Assembly (NCBI GenBank): GCA_003254925.1 | Contig: QANZ01056481.1 | Span: forward strand, 31,023-95,022 | Origin: Chamaecrista fasciculata | Taxonomy: Eukaryota; Streptophyta; Magnoliopsida; Fabales; Fabaceae | Reading direction: 5' to 3' | Length of the DNA stretch: 64,000 nt | Shown: piece by piece, positions 23,968 to 36,334 of the stretch | Layout: the number at the start of each line of letters is the position of its first letter | How positions within the stretch are numbered: the stretch's first letter is position 1 | Translations under genes and position numbers: made by a program | Notes under the pieces: model-generated | The model's database searches: none | Seen by the model: the letters and a program-made list of their open reading frames with translations, nothing else | Told to the model about the DNA's origin: nothing

Positions 23968-26900
23968 TTATTGCCGAGAAATTGGGGCCATAGGCATCGA
24001 CGTGGGCTGGTTGTAATAATTTCCATCAGAACCTTGAAAACCCTGGTAAGTAGTCATTGGTGCTGGTGTAAAAGGGGAAACACTGGTTAGGGAAGCCCCC
24101 AAATTTGGATAAGTTGCCATTGATGGTTGCTGTGTCACGCTGTAGCTATATCCTACACTACTAATTGATCCGGTAGCCTGCATCAAAGGTGGCATTGGAT
24201 ACTGAGGCATTGGAGGCGGTGGCGGCAAGGGTGGTGGCGATGATGACGGTGGAGGTGGTGGTTCACTGGGAGTAGATTGCTGATTGGTCATTGATACATT
24301 ATGTTGGATGGATTCAGGAGGGAGTAATTGAGAATTGTGCGACGGTATATAAGACGGCTGGTCATTCTCCAGTTTAGTCCTCTTCTCGGAATGATAATCA
24401 CCAGAAGATTCTCTAACAGAATTGCTTATGACTCCTTCTGATGCTAGAGAGGATAGCACATAGGACAGCATCTGAGCAGATGATGTTGACGCAGTTAGCT
24501 TTGCAGCCACTGCAGCAGCAGCAGACTTGCGTGGATCTTCCTCGGTCTGTCCAGGTTTTTGAGGGAAAGATACTTGCTGCGTGAACATTAATGGAGCTGA
24601 TTGCTCCCTGTCTTTTGGAACAAGGCTTGGAGGTTCTGTGGAGGTTTGAACTTCCTTTGAACTTCGATCGACTAGTGTCCCATTTTGTAACTGTTGGCAG
24701 GTATTAGCTACCTTCTCGGACTGAACTCGAGCAGCCTGGAATGTCAAAAATACAAATAATCAAACATGTGAAAGATGAAAAAATACTTGAAAAGTTACAT
24801 AGTTCTCACATATACACAAGACATTCATGGATGATAGTTGTTCTCTCTTTTATCCTCAGTTGACATTTCACTATATCTTCTAATTCGCATCATAAACTTA
24901 TTTATCTTTTTGGTGTATATTGAATTAAAAGAGTTTTAAATTTAAAAAACTAGATAAAGAACCTTCAATAAATATATGGTATAAAAAGCTTAAATTTAAA
25001 TGCATGACGACCAACTGCTACCACTTTGTCAAGGAAAAGGCTTGCCACAAAAACAATTATGAAAAATGGTTGACTATTGTAGGTATTATTCCTATTGTCA
25101 TAATTGTTTTCGTCACCATTGGTGCTGCAGAGCTTTTTTTCCCTTCCCCATAGTACACTAAAACAACGGTGTAGTCAAAGATTTTATATATGATGCAAGA
25201 TTGTCAACTGTCACAAGGTCATAGTACCCCATCTCCAAAAGCATTTTTTTTATAATTCCAAAAAGTCACAAGAGATTCGACAAAGTTTTTACGCTAGATG
25301 TCGCCTGCCTAACACAACACTCCTCTTTTTACGAGCTTGGGTCTGTCTATACAAGCATAAGCAAGCACAGGAAGAGATAGAACACGTTGACATCAATTGA
25401 TTCATATAACCGACCTACCTAGTGGGAAAAAGCTTTGATTGTTGTTTTTATAATTCCAAAAAGTATTTAAGGAAAATGATGGGTTCACAAATAAAGTTTC
25501 TGATTTAGGTAGTTTTCGAGCACTCAGGGCAGCAGCAGACAGGATAGTTTATAGACAGTTACTATCGGGTAGTTTCATGGTAGTTTTGGGCTGCAGATGT
25601 GTTGTACCTATTCTGGACAGTTACATGGAGAAAATACTGGCGATGAAGAGGGAAAATTTCCACAGGAAAAAAATGAAACATCTTACCATGCCATTGATAT
25701 TCCCAAGAACTTAATTGTGGGGTAAGCTACCACAGATATAATGTCGGGGAGTAAGAGGTTATGCTTCTGGTTGATATCTGCAAGTTACAGGATAGGGCAT
25801 TTTGAAGAAAGCAGAGCCAATTTCTCATGAAAAAACAAAAAAAACAGCCACAGGTCACAACTCCTAATTCTCACGTCAAGGTGAAGCTTAGAGGACTGGG
25901 TATTAATGGGATTCCCAAGTATTTCCTTGTTCAAGCCACGAAGACAAGGTGTTTTTTTTTTTTCTTTTTTTTTTTTTACGGGAGAAGTACACAGGGTAAC
26001 TACGGATCCACAACTATGTACATACCAAGTTTCTTGAAAGTTGTGTCAATGTTTTGGAAAGTTTTAGTCAGACATGTGTTGTAATGGCTCTTGTTGTGGG
26101 GTGTTTTTGGGGCTTAAAAGGGTGAAGAGAGGTGTGCAAAATAATGTGCGGAGTGTTGTAACTACGTAAATTTTACATTGGGAAAAAACTGAAGTTTATT
26201 ATGTCTTTGCTATTAGGTTACCTATTTACAAGATGACACATGCTTTTTTTTTTTAATTCTTTACATTTTATATTCTTATAATTGGCCATGTAAAAAGATG
26301 TCACAAATGTTTTTTTAACAAAAGAAGCTGATGGCAAAAATATAATGAACTTTATATAATTGAGATTAATGAATTTTATGCAAGTATGATTCTTTACTAT
26401 CCTATGATAATTACCATCTCCATTTGTTGTTATTCTGTGAATTACATATACGTTTCAATTCTCTGGTCTGGTTTCCATCAGGAACGCCAAGTTTATTTAA
26501 GGTAAAGGTTTACATGGTTTGCAACTTCACATCGTAACAAGACACTGATATTCTATTTTCTGCAGACAACGACATCATCAAATCATTGACCCTCAAATAA
26601 ATATTTACAGTATTTCCGCTGCGTATATAAGTCTAGCCATTGGTATTAGGCTTGAGGCATCTACAGTATTTAGAAAAACAAAAAAGCGAAAAAGAAAATT
26701 AAAATTAAAAACTAGAACACTGAATTTGGATAAATCACAAACCTGAAGCAGGTTACGGATGTGATCAAGCTTCAGTTCCTGGAAGCAAAACCATGTAAGA
26801 TTACTAACTAATAAAGTTTCTACATTTGTAAGGATGAGCAATCTTGAAAAAGAACCTGATCCTGCAGAGCTTCTCTCAGATGAGACACAAGGCTTGCTCT

Positions 26901-29900
26901 CGATGATTCTATCGCTATTAATTGATCTATGGAGTCCCTTAGCGCATCATTATGTCCCTGGAGCTCACCCACCAGTGCAGATCCACGGAATTGTCCTACT
27001 CAAAATGATCATTAGTAGGATAGGATATCCAGAAATATATAATCACCCTATTATATTTTTACTCATCATGCAACAAACTAGCAAAGTGCATGAATAAATT
27101 AGAGATTTAATTGTAACTTGAAATCTGATATCAATCTGAGCTAATGCAGTAAAATTAGTGGCAACAACATCAATAATTTCAAAAGTCTCCTTATAGCTAG
27201 CTTCTTTCATCTTATAATCTCCTCGAAGGTGAATGCTCAGCAAACAGTGGTGGAGGTGGGTCAAGGAAGAGGCAATCATGACACTTACCTAGTTTGATTT
27301 TGTTAGACCCACTGAAATTACCGCTTATAAAAGAAAAGGGGGAAAAACAAAGGAAAAGATGCAGCTGATGATGGACTTCGGGCCAGCAGCAAATCCTGGT
27401 CTTCGAACATGATGGACCCATAGCAAATAATATAGTTCAGACATATAAAACGAGAGAGAAAGAATAGAAGGAAATGGATGGACTTGCTGGAATTGAACCT
27501 AATGCAGAAAAGACAAAGGAATATAGGAGTCAGGAGAAGAGAGAAGAAAGGGAGTGACTGAGTGAGCTGGTGCTATTCCTAACGGCATGAGGTGTGGGTG
27601 GCTGGTGCTAAATGCTAATATTACAGGTAAATTGTATTAGGGTAAGGTAAGAAAAATATTAGGGAATGGTTTGGAAGAGAGTCTAACCTCTTGAAAGCTA
27701 GACAACCTTAGGTTATGTTATCTTTGTGAGGTCCTTAGTCTGTAGATGTGTTTTCTAGAGTGCTTACTGTTGTTATTTCACTGCTTCAATCAGTTCTCGA
27801 GAGGAGAGTGAGTGTTTTTTCTGCATCTGGGCATTGAATATAGAAGTGGGTTCTAACAGAACAACAGCAGAAAAGACAAAGGCCTATGCAACGATAGAAA
27901 AAGACAGCTGAGTAGGACAACACTGGGAGGAATGAATGTAAGGTCGTGAAGGGCAATGAATGTACATAGTGAATATGTATTTGTTTTCTGGTTGCTTGGT
28001 AGGAGGTAGGCAAGAACTGGGAACTTGTTAGGGAGAGTCCTGGCCTATCAAAAGTCAGTCTATCTTTTATTCTGTCATTGATAGTGAATTAGAGATATTC
28101 CTGTCTCAACCCTATTCTCTACATGGGGATATTATCATGTTTATAATCTGAATAATACAGCTAGTTACGAAGGATCCTAACAGATTTAAATATAGAAAAC
28201 TATCCATGTTTCATTTCTTCCTTCTCCTTTACTGTATATTAATAAACCTAATTCCTATTTTGTGTGCGGCAGCTGAGTTGACAAACAATTCATACGCATG
28301 AATGTGTGAACCCACAAACCAACAACCAATATAAAATATTCACCCTAAGAAAGCTAAACAAAGATCCAGTGATCACACTTAAAACCTTGAACTCGAATAA
28401 CAAAGACTCGAAGTGTTGGAAGATGCTACAAGGATGATCAAGCATTGATAAGTCTATTATTTCTCTGAGAGAATCCACTCTTAGATTTGTGTATAAAAAC
28501 ACAACATTGGATAAACCAAAACTCAATTGTCATATTAATTTTGAGAGTTTCTCTCCTTTGCTCTCTTTAAGAAAACATGTGGAGATTCCGAGTTTGAGCA
28601 CTTGTTATTTCCAAATTAATTTGATAATAATGGTTATTCGTTCTGTATAATCATTGGGTCAATATTCTTATCTTTCACAACCTTCTTTGGCAATCTTGAG
28701 TTTGATTTCCATATATTGTTTTCGTGAAGTTCGCATTAAAAAACACAAAGAGACAAAGCTACACGATTAATATACCTGAATCATTATCATGACCAATTTC
28801 CTTTTCTGCTTTCTCAAGACAGCTAATGGCATTCCTACATTTGCTCAATACAACATCTTCATCTGTCTGCCCTCCATAAATAACATGGTAACCTGAAACT
28901 ATTTTCTCCAATGCATTACCAGCAGATGGCCTCTGTTATAGGAAAGTAAAAGGCATAAAGATGAAACCCAAAGGAGAACATGTTTGAAAACAGCAGGCAC
29001 ATAAAGTCATGTACATGACTATTACCAATTTCAGGTTCATGGGCTTCCCATTACGAGAACTATTTTCCACATGCCTCCCAACAAACTCATCCTTGAGTAT
29101 TTGACCACGAGAACCAAAAACTTTTCTCTCTTCCCATATACCAATCTGAATAGAAGGAAAAATTGCAATTCATCAATGAACAAATTCCATGCTACTTTTC
29201 ACATAATTTATTTTACTATTAACATATTAAAACATGAAATAAAACAAAGAGATTTCATTAATTCAGTGTCAACTTTTCACATTCAATTTTTTGGTCTTAA
29301 AATTTTAATTGAGTTTGTAAGTGTAGAGGAGATCAAGTCAAAAAGCATGCATCTCTCTCAGTAATTAACAAGGAAAAAACCATTTTTAAAGTATAAACAT
29401 ACCAGACGACGTGCAGCATTCTTTCCAAACTCATCTCCATTTTCAACTACATCCCGAAGAGCATCTGGAAGAACCTTCCAGAATTCACCCACAAATTCTG
29501 AACCCTTTCGCCTGCTGTTCTGCAAAATATCGTTTGCAAGATACAGAAATGCCAATCTCTGCTCACGAGGAGAACTATGGAATTGTCTCTCCCATGTTTC
29601 AACAACTTGTTTGGCTTTATTCATATGAAAAATGCACCAATGTGACAAAGCTTAATCCAATTAAGGACAGCAAATTGTGTGCAGCAATATATATTAGCAA
29701 AAAAAGTGAAAAAAACACAATAAACTTGTTTGTGTCTAGAATAGCTATCCTTGTCAACTCTATTAGGAAGTTAGAGGATTCATTCTCTCTATGTTACTAA
29801 AGCATAGGAAGTAATGATTATTAAGCTATTGTTTATCATTGAATATGGAACTTGATAAACTGTTGTTCATCTAACCAAAAAACAAAAAACAAAAAACAAA

Positions 29901-30887
29901 AACAACGATCATAAATTCACACTCAATCATAAAACTTAAGGTGAAGGAGAGTACTTTGAGAATGGATTTCAAAATGGACACCATTAGAATGCCAACAAAG
30001 GAAGGGAATGGAAAAGGAGGGGATCACTTCCCATCCTTTCTCTCCTACAATACTCGTTTTTGTTCCCCCTCCCCCCCTACTTTGGGAAGTAAACGGAGGG
30101 GAAACTTGATTTTAATTATTAATGTATATTTTTATCTCCTAAGCCTTATAACATAATTTATTATCATCCTTTTATTTCAAACTCAAAATTTCCTCCAAAT
30201 GTCTTACACTCTTTAAGATATTTTCTCCACAAACAAGTAATTCTATCCATATCTTCACAAGTTCCCATAAACCTAATTATGAAGAGAGAATTTTTATGCC
30301 CATATTTAAATTTTCATACGAAACTCCTGTGTTTTCTTTGATTTTAGAAATCTTTGGTGATTTTAGAATACTGGTATATTACTTTTTTAAAAAAAAAAAA
30401 AGACTGAAAAAACCCAAAGAAAGAAATATAAACGTACGTTTTGTAGATTTGTGATATGAACCCAACATTTCAGTTTATTAGTGATAAAAAAAGTATATAG
30501 TGATTTGGTATATATGATACTTACTTTTCCATTCAATGTTAGTATAGTCCCTGACAAAGGGACTGGGTCAGGGACTGTCTATTTTCATATTATACTTCCC
30601 AACAGCAGAAGTTAAATTTATTTCATTCTGTTCTTTCCCTTCACGTTCCTTTTTATTCCATTCTGTTCTAGTTTTCTGTTCATACAACTACCAAACAAAG
30701 CCTTCGTCCATTGGTAGAAACAAATTAAATAACCACTAATGATCTAGAATTGAAAACAGACAAGAAAGGTTCCAAAAGAAAAAAAGCATAACCCACACAA
30801 AATAAGGATACTCTCTATGCTTGCCTGCGAGTTATTCAGCTTGGTCAGTTTATCTACTAAAATCTGTGGATTGAACGTGCTACCCAT
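23968..30887 (-). CDS. CID-domain protein, RPRD/Rtt103-like (pre-mRNA regulation)
   Basis: Seven exons, 30887-30812, 29650-29403, 29145-29026, 28932-28776, 26995-26856, 26778-26743 and 24735-23968, join in frame through GT-AG introns to 514 residues. Residues 1-130 form a CTD-interacting domain (ENTH/VHS-like helices): LSHWCIFHMNKAKQVVETWE, REQRLAFLYLANDILQNSRRKG and IWEERKVFGSRGQ match RPRD1, Rtt103 and plant homologues. Such proteins bind the phosphorylated C-terminal repeats of RNA polymerase II and act in transcription termination or CTD dephosphorylation in the nucleus. Residues about 145-270 look helical/coiled-coil, which in RPRD proteins serves dimerisation. The last exon carries an alanine-rich helix (AAAAVAAKLTAS, about 331-345), a KRTK basic patch and a proline-rich stretch (about 418-443), then a Y/P/Q/G-rich tail. 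Exon 6 has only 36 bases. The two long introns (4 and 6) contain repeat debris. Confidence 0.92.
28026..28182. mobile_element. Candidate short solo LTR (TRIM-like) in intron 4 of the CID gene
   Basis: The 157-base stretch starts TGTTAGGGA and ends TCCTAACA, inverted termini of the TG...CA type found on LTRs. The flanking five bases (GAACT and GATTT) do not match, so the call stays tentative. Confidence 0.35.
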
Positions 30888-32340
30888 CTTTCAGATTAGA
30901 TCTGGCACAGCTAATCAACCATAAACACGACTTTCACAAAAACCTTTAGAAGGGAGGAGGGGAAAATAGACAATAGAGTAGAGTCAGTCCTTGTTAAATA
31001 AAAATGATTACAAAATACAGCTATAACAGAAGCAGGTATTTTGTGACTGGTACACAATTACATATGACATATATTCACAAATACTCTGATTGAGACAAAC
31101 GCCTCTAACATTAGTTCAATATACAGAACTGTTTATGCCTGTCAAATGCCATCTGGTACTGTCATTTGTATGCAATCAGATGCCCGGTATTTTCCAAGAG
31201 ACAAACACACAGGACATCGACACAATTACCAACACTTGCACAAACTAAAGCCACAACCGAAGAAGAGTCTATAAAGAAAACGGAAATATACACTTCCCGT
31301 AAATTCAGTAACATAAAAGGACAAGCAACAGAACTGAGGAGAAACTACATTAGCTTCCAAATGCAAAAGATCATGTATAAATGTGATATTAACTAACGGT
31401 AAGTTGCATCACACAACAATATATGATATCTATCAGCCAAAAAACAATCTATATCCTATCTTTATGGAAAAGAATTTCCTTATCAGTAATAACCCTCTCC
31501 ATCTATGTATGGACACGATGGAAAACACAATATGATACAGAAACATTAACTGATTGACATGATTAAGTGTCTAGGTGCTATTCAAGTCTAAAGTGCCTTA
31601 ATGCTATTTAAAGTAGCGCGACACATTTTCTCTTTAAAGTATCTTTGCTTCACAGGTCACAAATGTCCAGAGTCTTCATCACGCTATAAAAAAAAGTACC
31701 ATGACAGCTAATGACAATGACTTACATTGCAGGGCATAAAATATGAGGTTCACACTTCACAGCAAACAACAATATTACAGACTTGAAACTCCTCCTGAAG
31801 GACAACAACTATGAAATAAAACTACACTTTTTTTTTTGGGTATTGAAAAAACCACACTATTTGAGGAGGCTACCATAAGCGGCGAGCACATCTTTGGAAT
31901 CACTTATGAAGCACATACACGTAAAACAAATGCCCACACGATCAACACAAATCCCAACTCGGACTCGATTCCCTCAAGATTAATAGATTATGCAAAGTAC
32001 TATTCATCAAATTTAGCTCTCCAAGTCCAACAAAACAATAATAATGGTGCAAAAGCAATAATCAGGCAACCGATAATTTCTAAGCACAACCGAAGCAAAC
32101 GAGATATTAAAACAAAAGAAAATATATATTCTTAAAAAAAAAATAAACGAGTCTTGAGAAGAATCCCTAAATATTCAAAAGAAATTTTTAAAAAAAAAAC
32201 GAAAAGTTGAATTAGCATATAGAAAATCGAAGGAAAGTAGAGGTAAATACATAGCAGCAACCAAGAATGGCGGTGAAAATAAGCGAAAAACGCAGGGAGA
32301 AAAGGGTGAGAGAATGAATTGTAGAGGGAGAAAGCTTACC
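30888..32340 (-). promoter_or_regulatory. Probable 5'-leader intron of the CID-domain gene
   Basis: On the minus strand a donor TTTTG|GTAAGC lies at 32340/32339, below a pyrimidine-rich, non-coding segment that looks like a transcription start region. AG acceptors stand a few bases before the ATG at 30887. This suggests a noncoding first exon and a leader intron of about 1.4 kb. Leader introns are common in plant housekeeping genes. The micro-insertion at 31819-31858 lies inside it. No RNA evidence is available. Confidence 0.4.
31819..31858 (-). mobile_element. Micro-retroposon with 10-bp repeats
   Basis: AAACTACACT (31819-31828) and AAACCACACT (31849-31858) flank a T run plus GGGTATTGA. The repeats are short, so a chance match is possible. 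Confidence 0.4.
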
Positions 32341-32854
32341 AAAACGCAGGTTTCAAAGCATTTGAAGTGAGCCTCTGATGTTAAGTGTTAGCTCTAAGTT
32401 CTTAGCTCACAACAAGGAGTCCTTCCTTCAAGACTTGTAGTTTCGTTTCTACAGAGAAATCCATCACACGCACACAGAGAGAGGCAAGAGGAAATTTTGA
32501 AATCCCGAGATTGCCCCCGTAGTTTCAGGGCCAACCAAGAGTGACACAAGCAAGAAGCGCCTGACAAACCGCGGGCAGACGGGCAGCGAGATCGAACGGC
32601 GTCGTTTGCTGCACTCATTGAAGTACAAGAATTACACGTGGCGCTGTTTATGAGTGGTGGCGTCGATTCAACGGACAACATTTTCACACAGTAACACCTC
32701 CCTCTGTTTTAGTTTTAAGTTTTACTTTTCTTTGACTTTTCCGTCATTTCTCATTTCTTCAAGATATTTTGAAAGGAAAAGTGTTAAACAAGCAAATTAT
32801 TGAATTTAATTTATTTTAAAAAAAATATTTTCGAGAAAATTTAGAGTTTTTTTT

Positions 32855-33363
32855 AGGTTAAAGGTTCATTTTGGTCCTAAATGTATGCCCTAATGTTCAT
32901 TTTGGTCCATTATGTTTCAAAATGTTCAAACTGGTCCTAAATGTTTGCAAAATGTTTCATTTTGATCCCAACAATTGAATATGACTTGTTTCAAGTTCAA
33001 ACGTTATGAATTTAGAGCTACGTATTGTTCTCGAAGAGTACTTTCTCTATCTAGTTGGAGCCGCCAGCAAACGAGATCAAATCAGTCTTAAAAGTAGACT
33101 TCTCGTTTCATGATCAAACAAGCAAAGTTGATCATATATCTCTCGTTTCAAATTCGAATGCGATGAATTCAGAGCTACAAGTTCCTCTTAACAAGTCCTT
33201 TGAACTTGAAATGAGAGACGAGGGAAATATGATCAAATTCAATAGTTTGGGACCAAAATGAATCATTTTACTAACATTTAGGACCAATTTGAACATTTTG
33301 AAACATGATGGACCAAAATGAACATTAAAGCATATATTTAGGACCAAAATGGCCCTGTGACCT
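32855..33363. mobile_element. TIR element of a family repeated four times in the window
   Basis: The ends carry inverted AGGTTAAAGGTTCATTTTGGTCC and GGACCAAAATGGCCCTGTGACCT-like sequences. The core contains a recurrent motif block (GATCATATCTCTCGTTTCAA, AATGCGATGAATTCAGAGCT). Related cores occur at about 38270-38760, 59620-60070 and 62945-63450. It is non-coding and probably a MULE-like non-autonomous family; I found no clear target duplication. Confidence 0.6.
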
Positions 33364-33554
33364 TTTTTTTTATAAAAAAATAAGTCAAGTATATTTAAAT
33401 TGATTCACATACTATAAAGTGAATTTTATTTTGATTATAAATTTATTTTTTGGTTTTGTTTTTATCATCATATTTTTTTATTTATTCCATCCTTAGTGAA
33501 AAAACACATGTTGATGGATTTAGACAACAAAGATAGTATACATGCATCATTGAT

Positions 33555-33731
33555 AAAAACTAACGGTACGGTTTATTAGGTCGTTTAAATAAGTGTTGAG
33601 ATTTTGAATCTCGCCTTGTGTATGTAGCAACTAATTAACTAGTGACAAACTCTTAAACTAAATTCAGATTTGTAAAAAAAGATTAGTCTTTAGCTTATCA
33701 GTCTGGGAAATATTTTGGGAAAAAAAACTAA
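33555..33731 (+). mobile_element. tRNA-related SINE relic
   Basis: The block contains a decayed B-box region (GATTTTGAATCTCGCC), then CTTGTGTATGTAGCAA, a 'GACAAACTCTTAAA' segment and GATTAGTCTTTAGCTT, in the order known from a SINE family widespread in dicots. AAAAACTAA flanks both sides (33555-33563 and 33723-33731). Divergence is considerable, so it is an old copy. Confidence 0.55.
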
Positions 33732-34132
33732 TATTACTGTTGTAATTTGTCCAAACGGGGGGGGTGGGGAAAGAGCCGAAAGTACTTATAAAGTACTTAT
33801 AAGACACAATTTGCAAGTTGCAAGCAAATCAATTCTGTACCAAATTAACATTACAAAGTATCAAAGCCAAAAAAATATAGCTTAATTTTAAAGCACTTTA
33901 AGTGTGACAAAATAAAAAATAATAAAAAAAAAATAAAAGAAGTGGCATGATTTGAGTACACACACAAGGGACCCTAGCTGAAGACACTACCTGCAGAGTC
34001 CTAAAATAAGACGAACTCACTCACTCAAAATGCCTCCTTCTCCTGATCAATTAGCTATTAATTAATTAATTAATCATCCTTGACCGATTCATGATGCACA
34101 TGATGATATTGAAGATGATGGTGAGATGGTCA

Positions 34133-36334
34133 TCATGGTCTCCTTTTAGTGGTAGTAGGAGCATTCCCATCAAAAAGCTCATCAATTAAAGGCTCTAAAT
34201 CCTCAGCTTGGTACTTTATATACTTCTCTGTTTGTCTTCCCGGATCCAAAATCTGCGAGAACCTTCCCAAAAATGCCCTATACGCCGGAATCACCAGTCC
34301 TGTTATAGATACCCTTAGTTCCGACTGAAGTTGCTCGTCGCTTACAATCCACGTGCTCTGCGTTTTATGTATCTCATCAAATGTCGCATTGAAACTCTTG
34401 AACCTCTCCTTCAGCAACGGCTTCTGCACCTTGCCGTTTACAGTCAACCCCTCTGGGCTCAAACAAGTCAGAATCTTTGTCCACGTTTCTCTTTGGTAAT
34501 TCTTATGGTATGTCCTCAAATCCGATGATCTCTTACGACACCACGTTTCACCCATCAGTGTGTATATCTCAGGTGACCCCTTTATCTTCTGTAAGATGTA
34601 CCTTCCATTGTTCATCATGAAAATGCTGGACAATGGTAAATCTCTGTACTGCTTCGCCTTTGCTTCTAAATTAAAGTCCAACAACGACATTAGCCTCACA
34701 AGTTGTGCTTGAAACGGCGATTGCTCCTCGTCGTTTTTATTGTTATGATTATGATTGGAATTATTAGCATGAGTAGTATTAGTATTACTACTTCCTTCGT
34801 AGTGGGGCCTACTTGTGGAATCAGCACGTTCGATTTTGGAAAGCTCCTTGAAGACTTGTTCTAATGTTTCTTTATACTCACAAGCGTAAGGGAGATAATT
34901 CATGAGGTAACGAGTCAATGGATGAACCGCACCACCAGGAACCACAGACTTTCCTGCTTCGGTTTTAATGGCGTTTTCTAAATCCCCAAAGATGTGAATC
35001 AAGGCCTCGCCGAGGCGAGATTTGGCTAAGGAGGAATCAGTTTTGAGGTCGTTAGCGGATTCTTCGGGATACAGTTCGTCGAATTTAGGCATGACGTCAC
35101 GTAAGGCTTCGAACATGTCGAGGATTTTGAAGAGTTTTTCAGGTGCGCGTTTTGTCATGGCTACGCCTTCGGCGAAATTGATGAGGTTGGTGACTAGTCC
35201 TTGTGAGAGATCGCTGAACAGAGTGAGGGAAATATTGGGATTGTCTGGGAATTCGAAAACGGATTCTGCTAGCTTTTTCTCGCGGGGTAAGTAGATTGTG
35301 ATGCAGTCTTTGAAGGTTTTGATCCACGTGGGGATGTGATTCTCGAGTGTTTTCCATTGCATTTTAATGATGTCGTCCATGCTTATCTTCTCGAATCCGA
35401 TCTTTATGAGATTCTCCTCGAATGAGAATCTTCGACAGATTGTGTAAACCTGCCAACATTCGTGTTCGTATCCCCTTAATTTCATCTCCTTCGCTAGTTG
35501 TTTCAGTTTGGTTATGGTTTCCTCTGAATAACCTGGGAAATTGACTGTCTCTGTTTCGGCGGATTCTTGATCTGTCTGTTGAGGATTCTGATCTTGCTCT
35601 GTTTGTTGTTGTTGCTTCCCTTTGGATTCACTATTATTAGCTTCAGATTCACCTGGTTTTGGAGATTCTTCCATCAGCAAAAATCGAAACTCCTCCTCGA
35701 AATACAACATCACGCGATGCTCAAGTATGCCCATTTGATTCACCAGTGAATCCCTTCGTTTATTGATGATCTCTTCTTCCGAGGACGAAGATTCCGATGA
35801 TTCGGTCGACGACGTCATCAACAATTTCATTAGTTTTGATATTCGATCCATGAAATTCAACAAGGAAGAATCTTCCTCTGCATTTTTTCCCCATTTTCCC
35901 TTAACATCTCCGGAATCATACGTGGCAATCTTCTCCTCCACGAGCTCTAAGAACTTATCGACAAAATCAGGAATATTCTCCAAAACTGAACCTCCTTCGA
36001 GATATTGATCCACGTCTTCTGAAGCCTTCTCGAGGCTTCTAGAAGGAGATTCTATAACCTCCTCAATTGAAGAAGCAACAACCTCGTCTTTGTTTTCTTC
36101 ATTCGCCTTTTCTTCTTCATCTGCTTTTGCTTCTGTCGTTGTGGCAGCATTATCATTAATTTCATTGTCGTTTGTTTTGGGATCATCGGAATCGGCGACG
36201 ATGACATCCTTTTGATCTTCAAGTAATGAAGATTCTGACGCACGTGGTGTTTGATTTTTATTTTCACCACCATCGTTCTGATTTTGATCGTCTCTTTTCG
36301 CGAAACTACTTGATTTTTCAGTGTTCTTCTCCAT
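34133..36334 (-). CDS. EXO70: Exocyst subunit EXO70 family protein (probably C clade)
   Basis: A single uninterrupted ORF of 733 residues; many plant EXO70 genes are intronless. EXO70 binds phosphoinositides and recruits the exocyst tethering complex, guiding secretory vesicles to the plasma membrane. Residues 1-100 are a disordered acidic N-terminus rich in E, D, N and K. Helical bundle segments follow (IPDFVDKFLELVEEKIATYD, ILEHRVMLYFEEEFRFLL), then a second low-complexity insert (about 225-265, Q/N/E-rich). The Exo70 domain proper runs from about 320 to the end: MQWKTLENHIPTWIKTFKD, SLTLFSDLSQGLVTNLINFAEGVA, KLFKILDMFEALRDVMPKFDELYP, HPLTRYLMNYLPYACEY, and PGRQTEKYIKYQAEDLEPLIDELF near the C-terminus. 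The acidic N-terminus and the tail recall the EXO70C1/C2 clade known from pollen tubes, but that placement is from memory and needs a tree. Confidence 0.93.
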   Translation of the reverse strand: MEKNTEKSSSFAKRDDQNQNDGGENKNQTPRASESSLLEDQKDVIVADSDDPKTNDNEINDNAATTTEAKADEEEKANEENKDEVVASSIEEVIESPSRSLEKASEDVDQYLEGGSVLENIPDFVDKFLELVEEKIATYDSGDVKGKWGKNAEEDSSLLNFMDRISKLMKLLMTSSTESSESSSSEEEIINKRRDSLVNQMGILEHRVMLYFEEEFRFLLMEESPKPGESEANNSESKGKQQQQTEQDQNPQQTDQESAETETVNFPGYSEETITKLKQLAKEMKLRGYEHECWQVYTICRRFSFEENLIKIGFEKISMDDIIKMQWKTLENHIPTWIKTFKDCITIYLPREKKLAESVFEFPDNPNISLTLFSDLSQGLVTNLINFAEGVAMTKRAPEKLFKILDMFEALRDVMPKFDELYPEESANDLKTDSSLAKSRLGEALIHIFGDLENAIKTEAGKSVVPGGAVHPLTRYLMNYLPYACEYKETLEQVFKELSKIERADSTSRPHYEGSSNTNTTHANNSNHNHNNKNDEEQSPFQAQLVRLMSLLDFNLEAKAKQYRDLPLSSIFMMNNGRYILQKIKGSPEIYTLMGETWCRKRSSDLRTYHKNYQRETWTKILTCLSPEGLTVNGKVQKPLLKERFKSFNATFDEIHKTQSTWIVSDEQLQSELRVSITGLVIPAYRAFLGRFSQILDPGRQTEKYIKYQAEDLEPLIDELFDGNAPTTTKRRP

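Noticed and set aside
32394..32687. 97-residue minus-strand ORF upstream of the CID gene
   Set aside because: Lies in the GC-richer transcription start region, is not linked by splice phase and matches no domain.
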